Part shown: positions 1 through 11,752 of the stretch, one piece after another
How positions within the stretch are numbered: position 1 is the stretch's first letter
Layout of the letters: the number at the start of each line of letters is the position of its first letter
NCBI GenBank assembly: GCA_025603075.1
Contig: MU626269.1
Location: forward strand, 145,838-209,837
Direction of reading: 5' to 3'
Source of the DNA: Neoconidiobolus thromboides FSU 785
Lineage: Eukaryota; Entomophthoromycota; Entomophthoromycetes; Entomophthorales; Neoconidiobolaceae
DNA length: 64,000 bases
Notes under the pieces: model-generated
The model's database searches: none
What the model saw: only the letters and a program-made list of their open reading frames with translations
What the model was told of the DNA's origin: nothing
Made by a program: the position numbers and the translations under genes

Positions 1-1007
1 TTTCGAATGAAAAGTGATCCAAATTCAAGCTACATCAAATTATTATGACTAAGTTTATACCAGTATTTATTTACCTTGAAATACTAAATTTGTAAACTAT
101 TGTATAACCATTTAAATACATTATGAAAGAAACATCGTAGCTTGTGGTACATCTACCATCTTTATTATTATTACTATGATTATTACTTATTACTTATTAC
201 TTAGATTATCTATTTTTTAATGTAGTAATATCCGTCAAAAAGATTCTATCATAATAAAAAATTTATATCATACCAATTAAGTAAAAGTAGGTTTTTATAA
301 AATAAAATGCAAGCGCACATATTTAGATACTACAGAAAAGGTTATATTACTTAAATATTACTTTATAAAAATTATACCTAAACTCAAGGCAACATCTAAA
401 AACTCAATATTTAGAAAGCGGAAAATAGAGGAATAATTAAAAGAACATTGACTCACTAGTATCATTAAAGGATTTATATTAAAAACCATTGCACTAGTTA
501 ATGTATGAAATATTTAACTGAGATTTGATATATTTTTATCTCAATTTTTATAAATATTTTAGTTAAATAACAATTATGTGTTTTATAAATTTTATCAAAC
601 TCTACCAAAAAACAGTATGATTTATTGTTATTTAAAAAATGAGGCTATAGTGGAGTTTTTACAACTCTTTACTGCTAATTAATTATAGAAACATCAATAT
701 ATCAAATTTTATAAATAAGATAAAATAGTATTGTTATTTTCTGAGCTATGTGGTTTGCAGTAGAAAACAACATTAAAAAGGCAATTGGTATTTAATATCA
801 AAATGTCTATTTAGTTTATAAGTTCACCTTTTATTCAAGCAGTTTAGTTAATAACCGCTACAAATTAATACTAAATAACTACTAAGAATAATGTGTTTTT
901 AGTATCTCTTTAATAGATTAAACCTAGAAGTATTAAAGGAACATATCAACTATAAATAAACAAGCCATCTTATTTATGAAAGTTATCTTTAGAACCCCTA
1001 GCTTAGA
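1..1007. other. Non-coding AT-rich stretch
   Basis: No reading frame, tRNA or repeat copy that I can support. The last roughly 60 bases form the leader of the broken gene that starts at 1008. Confidence 0.6.
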
Positions 1008-1495
1008 ATGAAATATTTAATATGCGTCGTCTTTTGTATTCATACCTTAAATGCTGCTGCAACTCCGAATACTAGTTGTGAAGAGCTCACAAAAGATCTA
1101 GGAAAAGAGTACAAGTCCATTTGTGACTCATTTGGAGAAGCAGCAATTAAACCATACGTTGGAGAAATTCAAAAATGTGTTAGTGAATGTGATAATAGCT
1201 AATGTAAAAAAGAATGTGGTGCCAAAATCGTCGAAAAAAAGGTTAAAGAAGCTACTGGTGCTACAGATAAAGCATTAGATGAAATGTTAAAGTGTGCAAA
1301 AGGATGCACAGAGGATGTAAAGAGGATGATTATAGTTGCAAAATTGAATGCGTTGTTAAACCTATTTTAGATGATAAGGGTGATAAAAGTGATAAAGATG
1401 GCTCAAAAACAAATCATTCATCAAATGCCCATTTCGCTATATCTCCTCCAGCGGTTTTATTGCTTTTATTTTACTATTTCGCCTTTTTGAGCTAA
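1008..1495 (+). pseudogene. Broken gene for a small Cys-rich, GPI-type secreted protein
   Basis: Two consecutive frames look like one disrupted gene. The first frame (1008-1202) opens with a signal peptide (MKYLICVVFCIHTLNAAA) followed by a Cys-containing ectodomain and ends at TAA 1200-1202. The same frame reads on beyond this stop with further Cys pairs (CKKEC, CAKGC). Around 1300-1320 the Cys pattern moves to another frame (CKEDDYSCKIEC) and ends at 1495 with a Ser/Asn/Lys-rich spacer and a hydrophobic tail (AVLLLLFYYFAFLS), typical of a GPI-anchor signal. One in-frame stop plus one frameshift separate signal peptide and anchor. I found no convincing intron to remove them. Cys pairs spaced CxxxC recur at least three times. 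Family unknown; it could also be a sequencing error or unusual splicing. Confidence 0.6.
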
Positions 1496-2392
1496 GTTTT
1501 ATTAGTAAATAAATTAAATGGCTTGTGTTCACAAAATGCACCAAATTTTGGTAAATTATTTTATTATTTATACCAATTATAAAATATTATGTTTTTAAAA
1601 TATAAAATACAATACTATTAAACTTAAAATTAATTTTAAAAATTATATTTCACTTTTATTTTATTTAGTTCTAAAAAATAAAAACAAGTAAAAATAATAA
1701 ATTAACAGTATACTAATGTTTTCATACTATAGCTCTAAAAACTATAAAAGTCATAAATGATTATAAAGTCTTATATTTAATTTATAAAAATAAATTAATT
1801 CAACGACCACATATGGTCTATGTATATACGAAAAAAGAAATTCTAAAAATTGTACAGAGTCCAAGCTTTTACTACAGAAAATTTTAAAACTTGAAACCTG
1901 AACAATTATATAAACTACCCATTGGAATAAAAAATTAAGTGTTAGGAAAATTGACACTCTTTGATGAAAGGAAGAGATGTTTGATAGGTTAACTTAGTTT
2001 ATAGAAAATGTTACAGCTTATTAGCAAATTAGTATAAACAAAAGTTATTACAATATATGTGATTTGTATAATTTTTGGATAAATTTATATTTTAAATTAG
2101 TAAATTATATAATAATCAGTTTATACATCTTTTTAAGGCTACAAGCAATATAAAGTTTAGATTCCAGCTACAAGAGAGTATAAATTTTTTTCAAAACAAA
2201 AAATAATAACCTATTTTTTGAGCTATTGTTTTGTAAAATATAAGTTGTTTATTTTTACATAGAGTCATTTTATTTGTAGCTTTTCTAATATCTGACCTTT
2301 AAAGTAGCTTATCTAATTACCTAAAGTATATAAAATTGACTAAAATATAATTTTTAAGAGTAGATGTTACTTAAAATTTAAGCATTATCTTT

Positions 2393-2431
2393 ATGGAAAA
2401 AGTAATAAAGCCAAAAAAAAGCATCCTCATC
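2393..2431 (+). repeat. Partial MITE copy (right half)
   Basis: Only the right end of the element is present, from the TGGAAAAAGTAAT box to GCATCCTCAT. The left half is missing. Compare the full copies starting at 2612 and 13384. Confidence 0.6.
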
Positions 2432-2611
2432 ATTAAATTCAATATTCATAAAGGTTAATGATTTTTAGAAAATCAAGTTAAAAAGAGCAATTAAAAAAAA
2501 AGATTGGCCTAGTTATCTCAAAGTTTTTCAAAATCTTTATTAAATCAAATAAACTTATCATTGTTGAAAAATTGTGAATAAGTAATTAGTTAAGCCATAA
2601 AATTAAATAAT

Positions 2612-2717
2612 ATATGGGGTGTTTTTTTGTGTTTAAGAATTTTACTAACAATCTTTCTACTCAAATAGCGCTTAAAAAATGAAAAAATAATGAAATCAAA
2701 AAAAACATCCCCATATA
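2612..2717 (+). mobile_element. MITE copy 1
   Basis: About 106 bp bounded by inverted ends ATATGGGG...CATCCCCATAT with the conserved core CAAATAGCGCTTAAAA. It has no coding capacity. It is one of twelve near-complete copies in this window. Orientation is set by the core reading TAGCGCTTAAAA on the plus strand. Confidence 0.85.
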
Positions 2718-2832
2718 TTGTTAATATGTTTTAAAAAGTCTTATTTTATAATAGTATAGGAATTGGTGATTATTGATAAAAACTCTATCTAATGCTAGCC
2801 ATTTGATTTTTTAATTTGTTTAAATTTATAAA

Positions 2833-2940
2833 ATATAGGGATGTTTTTCTTGGTTTCATGAGTTTTTCCATTTTTTTAGGTGCTATTTGAGCAGAAAGGT
2901 TGTTGGTAAAATTCTTAAACAAAAAGATACATCCCCATAT
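2833..2940 (-). mobile_element. MITE copy 2
   Basis: Reverse-oriented copy with ends ATATAGGGATG...ACATCCCCATAT. The core is mutated (AGGTGCTATTTGAGC in place of AAGCGCTATTTGAGT). It lies 115 bp from copy 1 in the opposite orientation. Confidence 0.8.
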
Positions 2941-3138
2941 ATTAATTTTCTAGCTATTTTAAAATTTATATCATCCTAAAAATAATCTTATTTAAAATAC
3001 TGACTAAACTGCTTCTTTAACAATTGTTATAATACAAATTATTTGTTTCTTGACTATTTGCACAATATAAATTGTAATTTTTTAACTTAATTTAATACTG
3101 CCATATTTACTTAATTTGGTAATACAAGCATACTTTTT

Positions 3139-3300
3139 TTAACCCTTTGGGTACCGGACATCATAAAAAAAATTCTCTTTGATTGGATCGGAATTTTCGA
3201 TTCATCTTTTGATTAGTGAAGGATAATTTTTACTTGGCCAAGGCTAACTTGACGAGCATAGCTCGTCCACGGCAAAGTGATCAAGAAGCAAAATACGATT
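3139..3300. other. GC-richer block with a possible piggyBac-like terminus
   Basis: Starts TTAA + CCCTTTGGGTACCGGAC, which resembles piggyBac-type ends (TTAA target, terminal CCYTT). A perfect 7-bp hairpin GACGAGC-ATA-GCTCGTC lies at 3251-3267. The block is visibly richer in G+C than its surroundings. I did not find a matching opposite end or transposase, so the assignment is tentative. Confidence 0.25.
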
Positions 3301-3815
3301 TGGATGTCTTTTTGCTTCAGCATTTTTATTTTTTTTATTTAAAAATTTATCACTCGAATCGAACAAAAAATATTTCACTATAAATTTTGATTTTTTATAC
3401 AATTGGCTTTACTTCTTAAACTAACTAATATAACAAAATGTTGCTATATTTCTATTCCAGCTGTGACATAATGTAAAATAGCCTTAAGTCAAGGAATGTT
3501 GAAAAAGCAATCATGTTTTAACAGAGTCAGTTAAAGCTTTCAATAAACTACTACAGTTCATATTGTTGTTTTAGCAACACTAATCTAAAAAGAGGAACTC
3601 AATTGGTCAATTCGAACTCAAAAATAGCTGCAGCCAATAAAAGCTCAAGCTAAATCTACCAACTAAATTGAAGAATTTTTCGAAACGATAGGGCCTTAAA
3701 AATTTGTTTAAAAAATTTTAAACCCTGTTAAAAAATAATTGCAAATGGGATAAGCGATTTCTTTCTCTCTAGTAAGAAAACCAACACTTTAAGGTTATCT
3801 TTATTATTTATCACC

Positions 3816-4523
3816 ATGTCTGAACAAGTAATAAATTTATTTAATACTATATAAATTGCAGGTTTCATTTTGTATATCGAACAGTTACTTTTTTCAACAT
3901 GAATTCGTGTTTTTAGTAAATTAGAAATAACATACAATAAGAAAGTTTCAAAAGATATCGAACCTCGCTATGAACCTAAATAAAAATAATGGATAAACAA
4001 AGATATTAACCCACCTCTTCACTAGGTTGAAAAAGCTTTCCAAAAGCAAGCCGGAGTCTTCCTTAATGGTAAAGGAGCCAAAAAGAGCAAAAACTTACGT
4101 TGGTATAAAGATGTAGGTCTTGGTTTCAAGACCCCAAAAGAAGCCATTGAAGGTACCTATGTTGATAAGAAATGCCCATTCACTGGTGATGTTTCTATCC
4201 GTGGACGTATCCTTACTGGAACCGTTATGTCTACCAAGATGAAGCGTACCATCATCATCCGTCGTGATTATCTTCATTATATTCCTAAATATAACCGTTA
4301 TGAAAAACGTCATAAGAACTTGGCTGCCCATCTTTCACCATGTTTCATTGGTGTCCAAAATGGTGACCTTGTTACTGTTGGTCAATGCCGGTAAGCCAAG
4401 ATTTTAAGAGTTTTTATTTTATATAATAATAATATTTTTAGTCCTCTTTCTAAGACTGTTAGATTCAACGTTCTTAAAGTACAAAAAGCTATTTCTGGAA
4501 GCAAACAATTCACCAAATTTTAA
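3816..4523 (+). CDS. RPS11: 40S ribosomal protein uS17 (RPS11)
   Basis: Component of the small ribosomal subunit that binds 18S rRNA. Three exons: 3816-3827, 4026-4390 and 4442-4523. The first exon encodes only MSEQ, and the 198-nt first intron ends CTAG. After it the protein reads VEKAFQKQ, matching the eukaryotic uS17 start. Diagnostic segments are [79 protein letters not shown] and a C-terminal QFTKF. The protein is about 152 residues, normal for the family. Codon choice is richer in C/G third positions than neighbours, as expected for a highly expressed gene. A tiny first exon and a long first intron are common in fungal ribosomal protein genes. Confidence 0.96.
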
Positions 4524-4658
4524 AGCTAGAGAGCATTAAAATTGAAAGAATAATAAAAGAAAATAAGAGAATACAAAAGTTATTTAATTAAAACACATAA
4601 GCCATGATTTTAAATTGTATACTAAGAATTTAATAGATTAGAATGTTTATTTGTACTT

Positions 4659-5764
4659 TTATTTTTCTTCTTCCTTTAAGCGCGCTTGATCAGCTACTAA
4701 TTGTATGTTATATTTTTTGTATTTGTTAAAATCGGTTAGTACACTTATCCCACAGATAGACTAGTAAACGAATTAGATAATTAAAAGAACAGATTAGTAA
4801 AATAAACATACCTTAAAGATTTCAACCACAATAGTTAGATCAGGGTTGTCGAGGTCTACCTTATGCTCTGGACCAACAATAGCAGCTAATGATTGGATAA
4901 CTTTGTCTTTTTCAATTTCTCCACAGTTTCTTTTTTTAAATACTATACCAAACTAAAAAGAAATTAGATACAGCTTATAAGTTAATAAAAACTCAAAGTT
5001 TTACCTTTTTTGGGTCAATTTTACCAGTAGTTTCATCTGGAGTATGGAAAAAGGGCAAAAATAACTTTTTAGCCAAGGACTCGATATCAGGTATGTTAGC
5101 ATAACAGGTGTTCATAATGGGTAGAATGCGTGAAATATGTCTACCAAAAACAAAAATAAATAAATATGAAAATGTTTTAAGAGCTTTGAGCATACTTTGT
5201 TTTAGTAATCCCAGTTTCAGCTACCTTTTCAAATAGCTTTTGAATAAAAGGGACAGGCTCCACAGGTTGCTTTGTAAATAAAAAAGCCATACAATCTACC
5301 TGAGTTTTCAGGGAACCAAAATAGAACTTATTCTTTTTTTTGCTGGATAATCCTTCAATCTCTTTAGTTATCTCAGCTTCTATGTCTTTTTCTTCTTCTT
5401 CAGGGGTATCGGAAATGTCTAACTCTGGATACACTTCCTTTGCAAACTGAAGATAAAGTTACTGGGTTAGTTTATAACAATTATTTTTAAGTACCTCATT
5501 AAAAAGTGTTAAAGCTTCTGAGATGCAGCTCTTTTCTCTATTTCTATCACAGAATAGAATGATACCCGGTAACCCTGGGTTTACTTCAAACACCGTTTTA
5601 AGACCTGTTCTATCCTGAATTTAAAAGTGAATTATTAAATCATAGCTCTCTTTTACTTTCTCACTTATTCAAAGGCTTACTTTCGACTTCATGTATACCA
5701 TCGTACGGTGTTTTTTATTACTATTGATCTTAGTATCTCCTTTACTATCGTTGCGTTTGCCCAT
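4659..5764 (-). CDS. TAN1: tRNA acetyltransferase adaptor TAN1 (THUMP domain)
   Basis: Tan1/THUMPD1 family: binds tRNA through its THUMP domain and partners the Kre33/NAT10 acetyltransferase for N4-acetylcytidine at position 12 of tRNA-Leu and tRNA-Ser. Six exons on the minus strand: 5681-5764, 5495-5614, 5196-5446, 5005-5140, 4812-4952 and 4659-4760, giving 277 residues. The N-terminal region begins MGKRNDSKGDTKINSNKK. The THUMP region includes HISRILPIMNTCYANI, FGIVFKKRNCGE and HKVDLDNPDLTIVVEIFK. The last exon, chosen at the TTACTAG acceptor, restores the family ending SICGISVLTDFNKYKKYNIQ. An alternative acceptor nearer the stop would give an immediate TAG. It is convergent with uS17, only 135 bp from its stop. 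Confidence 0.93.
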
Positions 5765-6229
5765 CTTTGTGTATCAAGGAAATAAACTTAAAAAAATTCA
5801 AACGCTTTTGTAATTTACATTTGAATCTTTGTTTATATCCCACAAGTTTTTAACTAATTTACAAATTTCGCCCCTAAAAAAAAATAAAAAGTATATCATT
5901 GTCTTAATTAATAAGTAAGGATAATAATAAATGGTTTGATACCCATTTACAGCGGGCCTATGTATTAGGTCAACCAATCTTTGTATACCTATAGGTTGTC
6001 CTATTACTTTCCTTTAGTAGAATAGAGTTGAAAGCAGTTGATGATGACTTGGGTTTTTTTGGACCTCGCTTTAGAAGGGGTAATCTTAATAAAGTTACAT
6101 TGTAAACTGGGGGAGATTTGGGATATTTTAAAATAAATACAAAAGTAAAGTATATCAACAAAAAAACAATGCTTGAATAAAGAAATGATAAAAATTGAAT
6201 TTAACTTTATAAAACACAGATTTTATTTA
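5765..6229. other. Intergenic, upstream of TAN1
   Basis: Presumed promoter of TAN1 and 3' flank of the Zn2Cys6 gene. A 63-codon minus-strand frame lies at 5970-6161, but I see no family features and do not call it a gene. Confidence 0.5.
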
Positions 6230-8371
6230 CTATACATATTTTGATATAATCGGTTCCATAACAACAAAACAATCCTTAACTAAAGCCCACCTCTTAGATC
6301 CAAATGATAATCTCTTTTTAAGGTTCAACACAAATTGTTTAATTTTTTTGATGACCCAGTCAGGCAATACTGACTCTTGATGTCTTCGTAATATCATTAG
6401 AAATACTAGTATCATTTGTAAATTGGAATACCAAAACCATGGTGTTAATATCATCTCTAATTTGCCATTAAAGCTGCTTATGATAGTGTCCATCATACGG
6501 GAACAATAAAAGCACTTTTCAATCTTATTTAGTTGATGATATTGCTGGAATAAAATTTGGTTACTAAACAATATCTCAAGTTTGTTCTTATTAGTCTCAT
6601 TCTTGCTATTAATTTCTATCATTTCATTACTGCCAATTTGAAATTTGTTGATGTCTATTAAGTAAGAAAAAAAGTATATATTCAATATGTTTAATAAATA
6701 ATCGTTTTTTGTTGGTAAATAAATAACATGGTCTTTTGATGATGGACAATCAAATTCGGGTAATTTTAAATACCATTTTAAAGCTGCCGTTTCAAGGATA
6801 TCATATGATTTAACTTTGTTGACACTGTTATTAGCATCGCTATGATTGGTATTATTTTCTCCATGATTAAATTCCGCCAATACGGTTTTAAAGAAAGACG
6901 AGTTTGGTATTTTGAATTTGATCTCTTCTTTTAATTTATATTTCTTGTTTAAATTATCCATTTTTGACATTAATTTCATTAGTTTACAAACCGATTGGAA
7001 ATATTTTAAACTGTTTTCTCCCTTAATTTGTAACATTTCTGGTACTTCAATAATCTTATTTTTATCTTCTATATTCACCATAATGATACTGTCATTGATA
7101 TTGGGATAATCAATTAGCCCTTCTGCTCCAATCCAACTCAATCTATTTGTACAATGAGACATTAATACTTCATTAATACTTAATAGCCATAATGTCCGTG
7201 CTATTATCTGTCGATTTGTTTTGCTACGAAAGGGACATGACTTAGAAAAATAGCCTAACTGCATGGACATCCGATGTGCAAGTCCTCCAAAGAACCACGC
7301 ATTACACAAAATCGAATTGGACTCAGTACTATTGAGATGTAAACCTATTAAGGTACATGCTTGTATTACGTTTAAATTTGGCTTCAAATAGCACTTTTTA
7401 ATATAAAATAAGATTTTGTTGGAAAAATACTCATCAAACTTGTTAGCTAAATTTCGATTGGGATAAAAAGAGGAACCGCATAAACAAATCACATATAATA
7501 GAGTCAAAAAGGGGTAATTGTTGGGCTTACAATGATTTAATTGATAGTAAAATGATGTTGGTGATATGATAGGATAAAAAGTGTTCAAGTAAATAAAATA
7601 TAAATTAATTACTTCATTCTGGTATGTTTTATTAATCACTGTCTTTGATACTGGGAATGTTGAATTAAATAACTTTTTAATTGGATTGTTATTATTTAAG
7701 ATATTATTCAATATATTACTATTGGTATTACTCTTATTTGTTAGATTATTATAATAATTATTATTGCTATCATCATTGCCATTTACTCCATTATTAGTGT
7801 TATTCAGCAACTTTAAATTAATTGAAACATAGCTTGTTGCTAACGATGGACCAGTGTAAAAATAATCTCCCTCCTCATTAATACTGATTTGTGCTTTACT
7901 ATTATTTATGATTGACAGTTTGAGCATCTGTTGAATTAAATTTAAGGCTGGATTTAATTGAGGTTTGTTCAATAAGCTGAATATGAAGTTGGTATCAATT
8001 TTATTATAATTTTCTTTGTCAACTTGCAATTTAGCTAATGTTGTCGTTAATTGCTCATTATTTATACCTGTACCATAGATAATATTATTATTTACATTAC
8101 TATTTCCATCATTCGCAGGTAATATCCTCACAGTAGGGAATAGTTGCTGTTGACTTCTATTAACATTATTTAGATTATTGATAATCCTATTATAAGTGCA
8201 TGGATAGTTTAAATTGACACAATTAGAACAACGGGGGTATTCTCTGCTACATTTAACCTTTCTTAACTGACATACGTCGCATACTTTAGCTTTAGGACCC
8301 CTTGGTCTTTTAGGTAAATTGGATTGATGGATATTGATACGTTCAATAGACACTTTGTTTCTTCTACCCAT
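6230..8371 (-). CDS. Zn2Cys6 (Gal4-type) transcription factor
   Basis: Intronless 713-residue regulator. The binuclear zinc cluster is complete: Cys31, 34, 41, 48, 51 and 58 (CDVC...VKC...RCSNC...PC), preceded by a basic KRPRGPKAK patch. Asn-rich linkers (about residues 60-110 and 185-235) lead to a fungal-specific transcription factor middle region, with YFIYLNTFYPIISPTSF near 260 and WFFGGLAHRMSMQLG...RTLWLLSINEVLMS near 360-400. That domain usually mediates regulation and dimer function in the nucleus. The Asn runs are encoded mostly by AAT/AAC repeats. The target genes cannot be deduced from sequence. The start was chosen as the ATG just upstream of the basic patch and zinc cluster. Confidence 0.93.
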   Translation of the reverse strand: MGRRNKVSIERINIHQSNLPKRPRGPKAKVCDVCQLRKVKCSREYPRCSNCVNLNYPCTYNRIINNLNNVNRSQQQLFPTVRILPANDGNSNVNNNIIYGTGINNEQLTTTLAKLQVDKENYNKIDTNFIFSLLNKPQLNPALNLIQQMLKLSIINNSKAQISINEEGDYFYTGPSLATSYVSINLKLLNNTNNGVNGNDDSNNNYYNNLTNKSNTNSNILNNILNNNNPIKKLFNSTFPVSKTVINKTYQNEVINLYFIYLNTFYPIISPTSFYYQLNHCKPNNYPFLTLLYVICLCGSSFYPNRNLANKFDEYFSNKILFYIKKCYLKPNLNVIQACTLIGLHLNSTESNSILCNAWFFGGLAHRMSMQLGYFSKSCPFRSKTNRQIIARTLWLLSINEVLMSHCTNRLSWIGAEGLIDYPNINDSIIMVNIEDKNKIIEVPEMLQIKGENSLKYFQSVCKLMKLMSKMDNLNKKYKLKEEIKFKIPNSSFFKTVLAEFNHGENNTNHSDANNSVNKVKSYDILETAALKWYLKLPEFDCPSSKDHVIYLPTKNDYLLNILNIYFFSYLIDINKFQIGSNEMIEINSKNETNKNKLEILFSNQILFQQYHQLNKIEKCFYCSRMMDTIISSFNGKLEMILTPWFWYSNLQMILVFLMILRRHQESVLPDWVIKKIKQFVLNLKKRLSFGSKRWALVKDCFVVMEPIISKYV

Positions 8372-9105
8372 CAGATTAAAATAATTATTGAATAAACTTA
8401 AAAGAAGTAAAGAAACAATTTATACTTTCATTATTAATGCATTTAACATTTTGGTACTTTAGCTTTGGCATAAGTTAAGTAATCATGGATTATTAGGAAA
8501 TTACCCTCAATAAAACTATATTGATAAATTTAATTACAACAAATTATTGGTTAAAATAATATAAAGAAGAGGTTTCATATCTTTTTTTAGAATCATTGAT
8601 TCTAATTTAAATTAATTTAAACCTTAACAATCTAGGTGTGCTACTATAAATATTGTATTTTTTTAACAAAAAATAATTAATAATAGTTAAATTCTTTTGT
8701 TATTTTAATTTTAAATTAATTTAGTTAGTGGTCGTTAATATTTTCAAAACTACCTAAATCTTGATAATAGCTTATTATTCTAGTTTATATTCCTTCTATC
8801 TTATAATAAATATCCCTTAAAGCTCTATTTGGGATTTAATTGGTTAATAATAGCGATAAGTTTCTTCTTTTTTCTATTTTAAAAATAACAACAAAGATTA
8901 GGATTAGGGAGATGATGATATAAAATTTATAAATAATATCCTTATGTTTGTAAGTTGATAGGTAGGTTAGTAAAATAAAGAAGTAAAATAGCAAATGGGG
9001 TAACTGTTAATACATGATGTATTTCCTTACTCCAGAAACTTAAAGTTGAGCATAAATTCAAATACATTATTTACAAGCTCTCCAGCAATTATAAAGAGAT
9101 ACATA

Positions 9106-9294
9106 GGTTGAATTAAATTTTGTACAATTCCAAAAAATTGCATAATACTTAAAATTCACATAAAATAATCTATACTTTATTAAAGCTAAGCCACATATCT
9201 CACTTTTTTGCACAATTGTACTGTCTCAAAGATATCAATATCAATTTTAAATATCATGCAATTCTTTGAAATTATACGAAACTTAATTCAACTT
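9106..9294. repeat. Imperfect foldback (inverted repeat)
   Basis: A left arm at about 9106-9158 (GGTTGAATTAAATTTTGTAC...) is matched in reverse complement by a right arm at about 9241-9294 (...TACGAAACTTAATTCAACTT). The arms are about 50 bp, share most positions by eye, and flank roughly 80 bp. No coding capacity. It could be an old foldback element; only one copy was noticed. Confidence 0.5.
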
Positions 9295-10867
9295 GAGTGT
9301 AGTTGAAAGGCATCTTAAGGGTAAAGTTATGAGTGTTTTATGTGCGAGTTCCCAAAAAATCCCTGCTGGCTCACAGTAAGGTTTTTCTTATGGAACAAAA
9401 GCCAATGATAAAAAATTAGATTTAGTTCCATATTCGAATCTCGAATGATAATATAGCTAAATTAAAGAGGACATAGTCTTCTAACAAAAACGATTAAAAA
9501 AAGGTTTTAGTTGCATTACAGTTGATATTTCATGTATTTGTCATGTGAACTTTATCACTTTAGTATTTTCTACACAATTAACCATGGTGAATAAGAAGTC
9601 AAGAGCTAAGCTTGGCCCAAAGTTTGACTGGTCAAATTCAATAAGTATATATATTATTCTTGAATTATACATAAGACTTGCATAACATTTTTGTTTAAAT
9701 AAAGCAATTTATGAGAATATTATTGAATTATTGTTTTTGGTTATTTTTAAGCTTTTTTTAATGTCTGTAAAACATTTATATTCCAATTTATAGCTTTTAT
9801 CAGTAGCACTACCAATTGGTTATTTTTATCTATGTATTTTAAGGGTTAGTTAATGTTACGACTATATAAACTAGTGATATATATAAAGATCCCTATTATT
9901 GAAAAAGTGCGAAATTCATAACTTCAAATTAATGGAAATAAATATTAAATTGAACTCAATAAGTCAATTTGTATATATAATACTTTGCATAATATTGTTT
10001 TTAGAAAGGTAATACTTACATACATGTCGTCCATATGAATTTAATATGTTTAATTTAAAGGATTTCATTTCAGAATCAAACTTTGTTTACCTACACAACT
10101 AATAGTTTTAATGACTAAAGCCAAAATAAAGTTATTAAAAGTATACAATATTTGAAAGGAGGTTGAATTTTATTAAGGTATAAAGGAGAATGAAAATAAA
10201 ATACATATATAAAAAGATTTTTTTAAAGCTATTTTTATATAGTTCATATATTAAAACCCTCACAACTTTAATAATAATTGAACCATATAATTGAAGAATT
10301 AGCTGCCGTAAATTTAAAACATGTTAGGTGAGGTAAATTTAGGGAAATAAATTATTATATAGAGACTATTTATTAGTTTAGCGTAAAACAATGGAACATT
10401 TTAAAGTTTAGTAACTTGAGATAATCTCATCTAAACTTTTAAATAATTATAAGTGTTAAATGGAAAGAGTGATTAATATAATCTTTAGAGAAACAATTCA
10501 TTTGATTCACCATCAGATTTCGACAAGTTATTAGGTATTTTTAGAAAAGCCGTAATAGCCTGCTTTGTAACTTATTTCATTCGGTTTAAATATATTGTTT
10601 TTTATATAATAATTAATTAGGTTACAGCAAATTAATTTGACAATAAATCAAAATCTATTGAATTTTATTAAATAATTTGACTCTTTTAGAGGCAAACCTG
10701 GTTATGTAATTTGATAAGCAATTTAAAATTTAAAGTGTTATTTCCATACCTAACTAACATGTCAATATAAAAAACTCTTCATTATCAATTACTATACTTT
10801 CAGAAAATTAGCCAATGTTATTTAATGAGCATATAACAACTTCTATTTTTGTAAAACTTCTAAAGCT

Positions 10868-10897
10868 TTGACTTTTTGACTTTTTGACTTTTTGACT
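10868..10897. repeat. Short tandem repeat (TTTTTGAC)n
   Basis: Between three and four head-to-tail copies of an 8-bp unit. Confidence 0.8.
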
Positions 10898-11752
10898 ATT
10901 AAAGTAGATTGACTAAATAGTTGGCTTTAAATCATCCAACAAAGAATTTTAATAGGATGTTAGTTTATGATATTAACATTAATGTATATATTAAAAAACC
11001 CAAGGTTCTAAATATTGATTCTACCAATTAATGTTTGGGTATAAATTAAATTCAAAACTATATTATAGTACTTTCTCATAAAAGTATGAATTCTGGCTCA
11101 ACTTTAAGTATAAACTTTAAGTATAAATAACAATAATCACGCCCTTTCTCTATATCATTATAGCCTAAATTAATACAACTATTCAAATTGGTCACTATTT
11201 TGATCCCAATATTCTAACTAAAATACTAATATACTATAAGTGAAATCATAAAGCCATCAATTGTTTAAATTTCAGCTGACTTCTATACTATAGCCCCTAT
11301 GTAATTATTAGAATCAAATATCTTTTTTGACGTTGTTACTATTCACTTTTGATATTTCATAATATAAGTATTCATCAATTTAGTTAATCTATTTCAATTA
11401 ATTATAAATGAACTGGGACAATAGATTACATTTAAATAGCAAATTAACAATTATCATGGACTTTAATTTGCTGCAACTAGTAACTCAAATAAAGTAAATT
11501 TTCAAGCCTTCCATAAAAGGAATTAATTTTATATCACAATACATTACGCCAATAAAATTTCACTTAGCTTTAATAATTAAGCTAATTAATGATATATACT
11601 ATAAATTTTTACAAAATTAATCAATTTCAAATCTTTAGTAACATCTTATGTCACGTGAAATACATTAATTGTATAAATATGAAGCCACTTACTTTAAGTT
11701 AAATATCAAAATAGAAATTTAATTTATTAAAACTTCAAATAATTCAAATAAA

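Larger units (their letters stand above)
1496..3815. other. Non-coding, MITE-bearing stretch
   Basis: No supported gene. It contains one partial and two near-complete MITE copies (2393-2717 and 2833-2940, listed separately) and a GC-richer block at 3139-3300. Short frames here have no recognisable family. Confidence 0.6.
8372..11752. other. Long intergenic region
   Basis: About 3.4 kb without a supportable gene. It contains an imperfect inverted repeat (9106-9294) and a short tandem repeat (10868-10897). The far right end is the presumed promoter of the HSF-type gene. Confidence 0.55.

Noticed and set aside
5970-6161. 63-codon minus-strand frame upstream of TAN1
   Set aside because: No family resemblance and no splice signals linking it to a neighbour. 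Probably chance.
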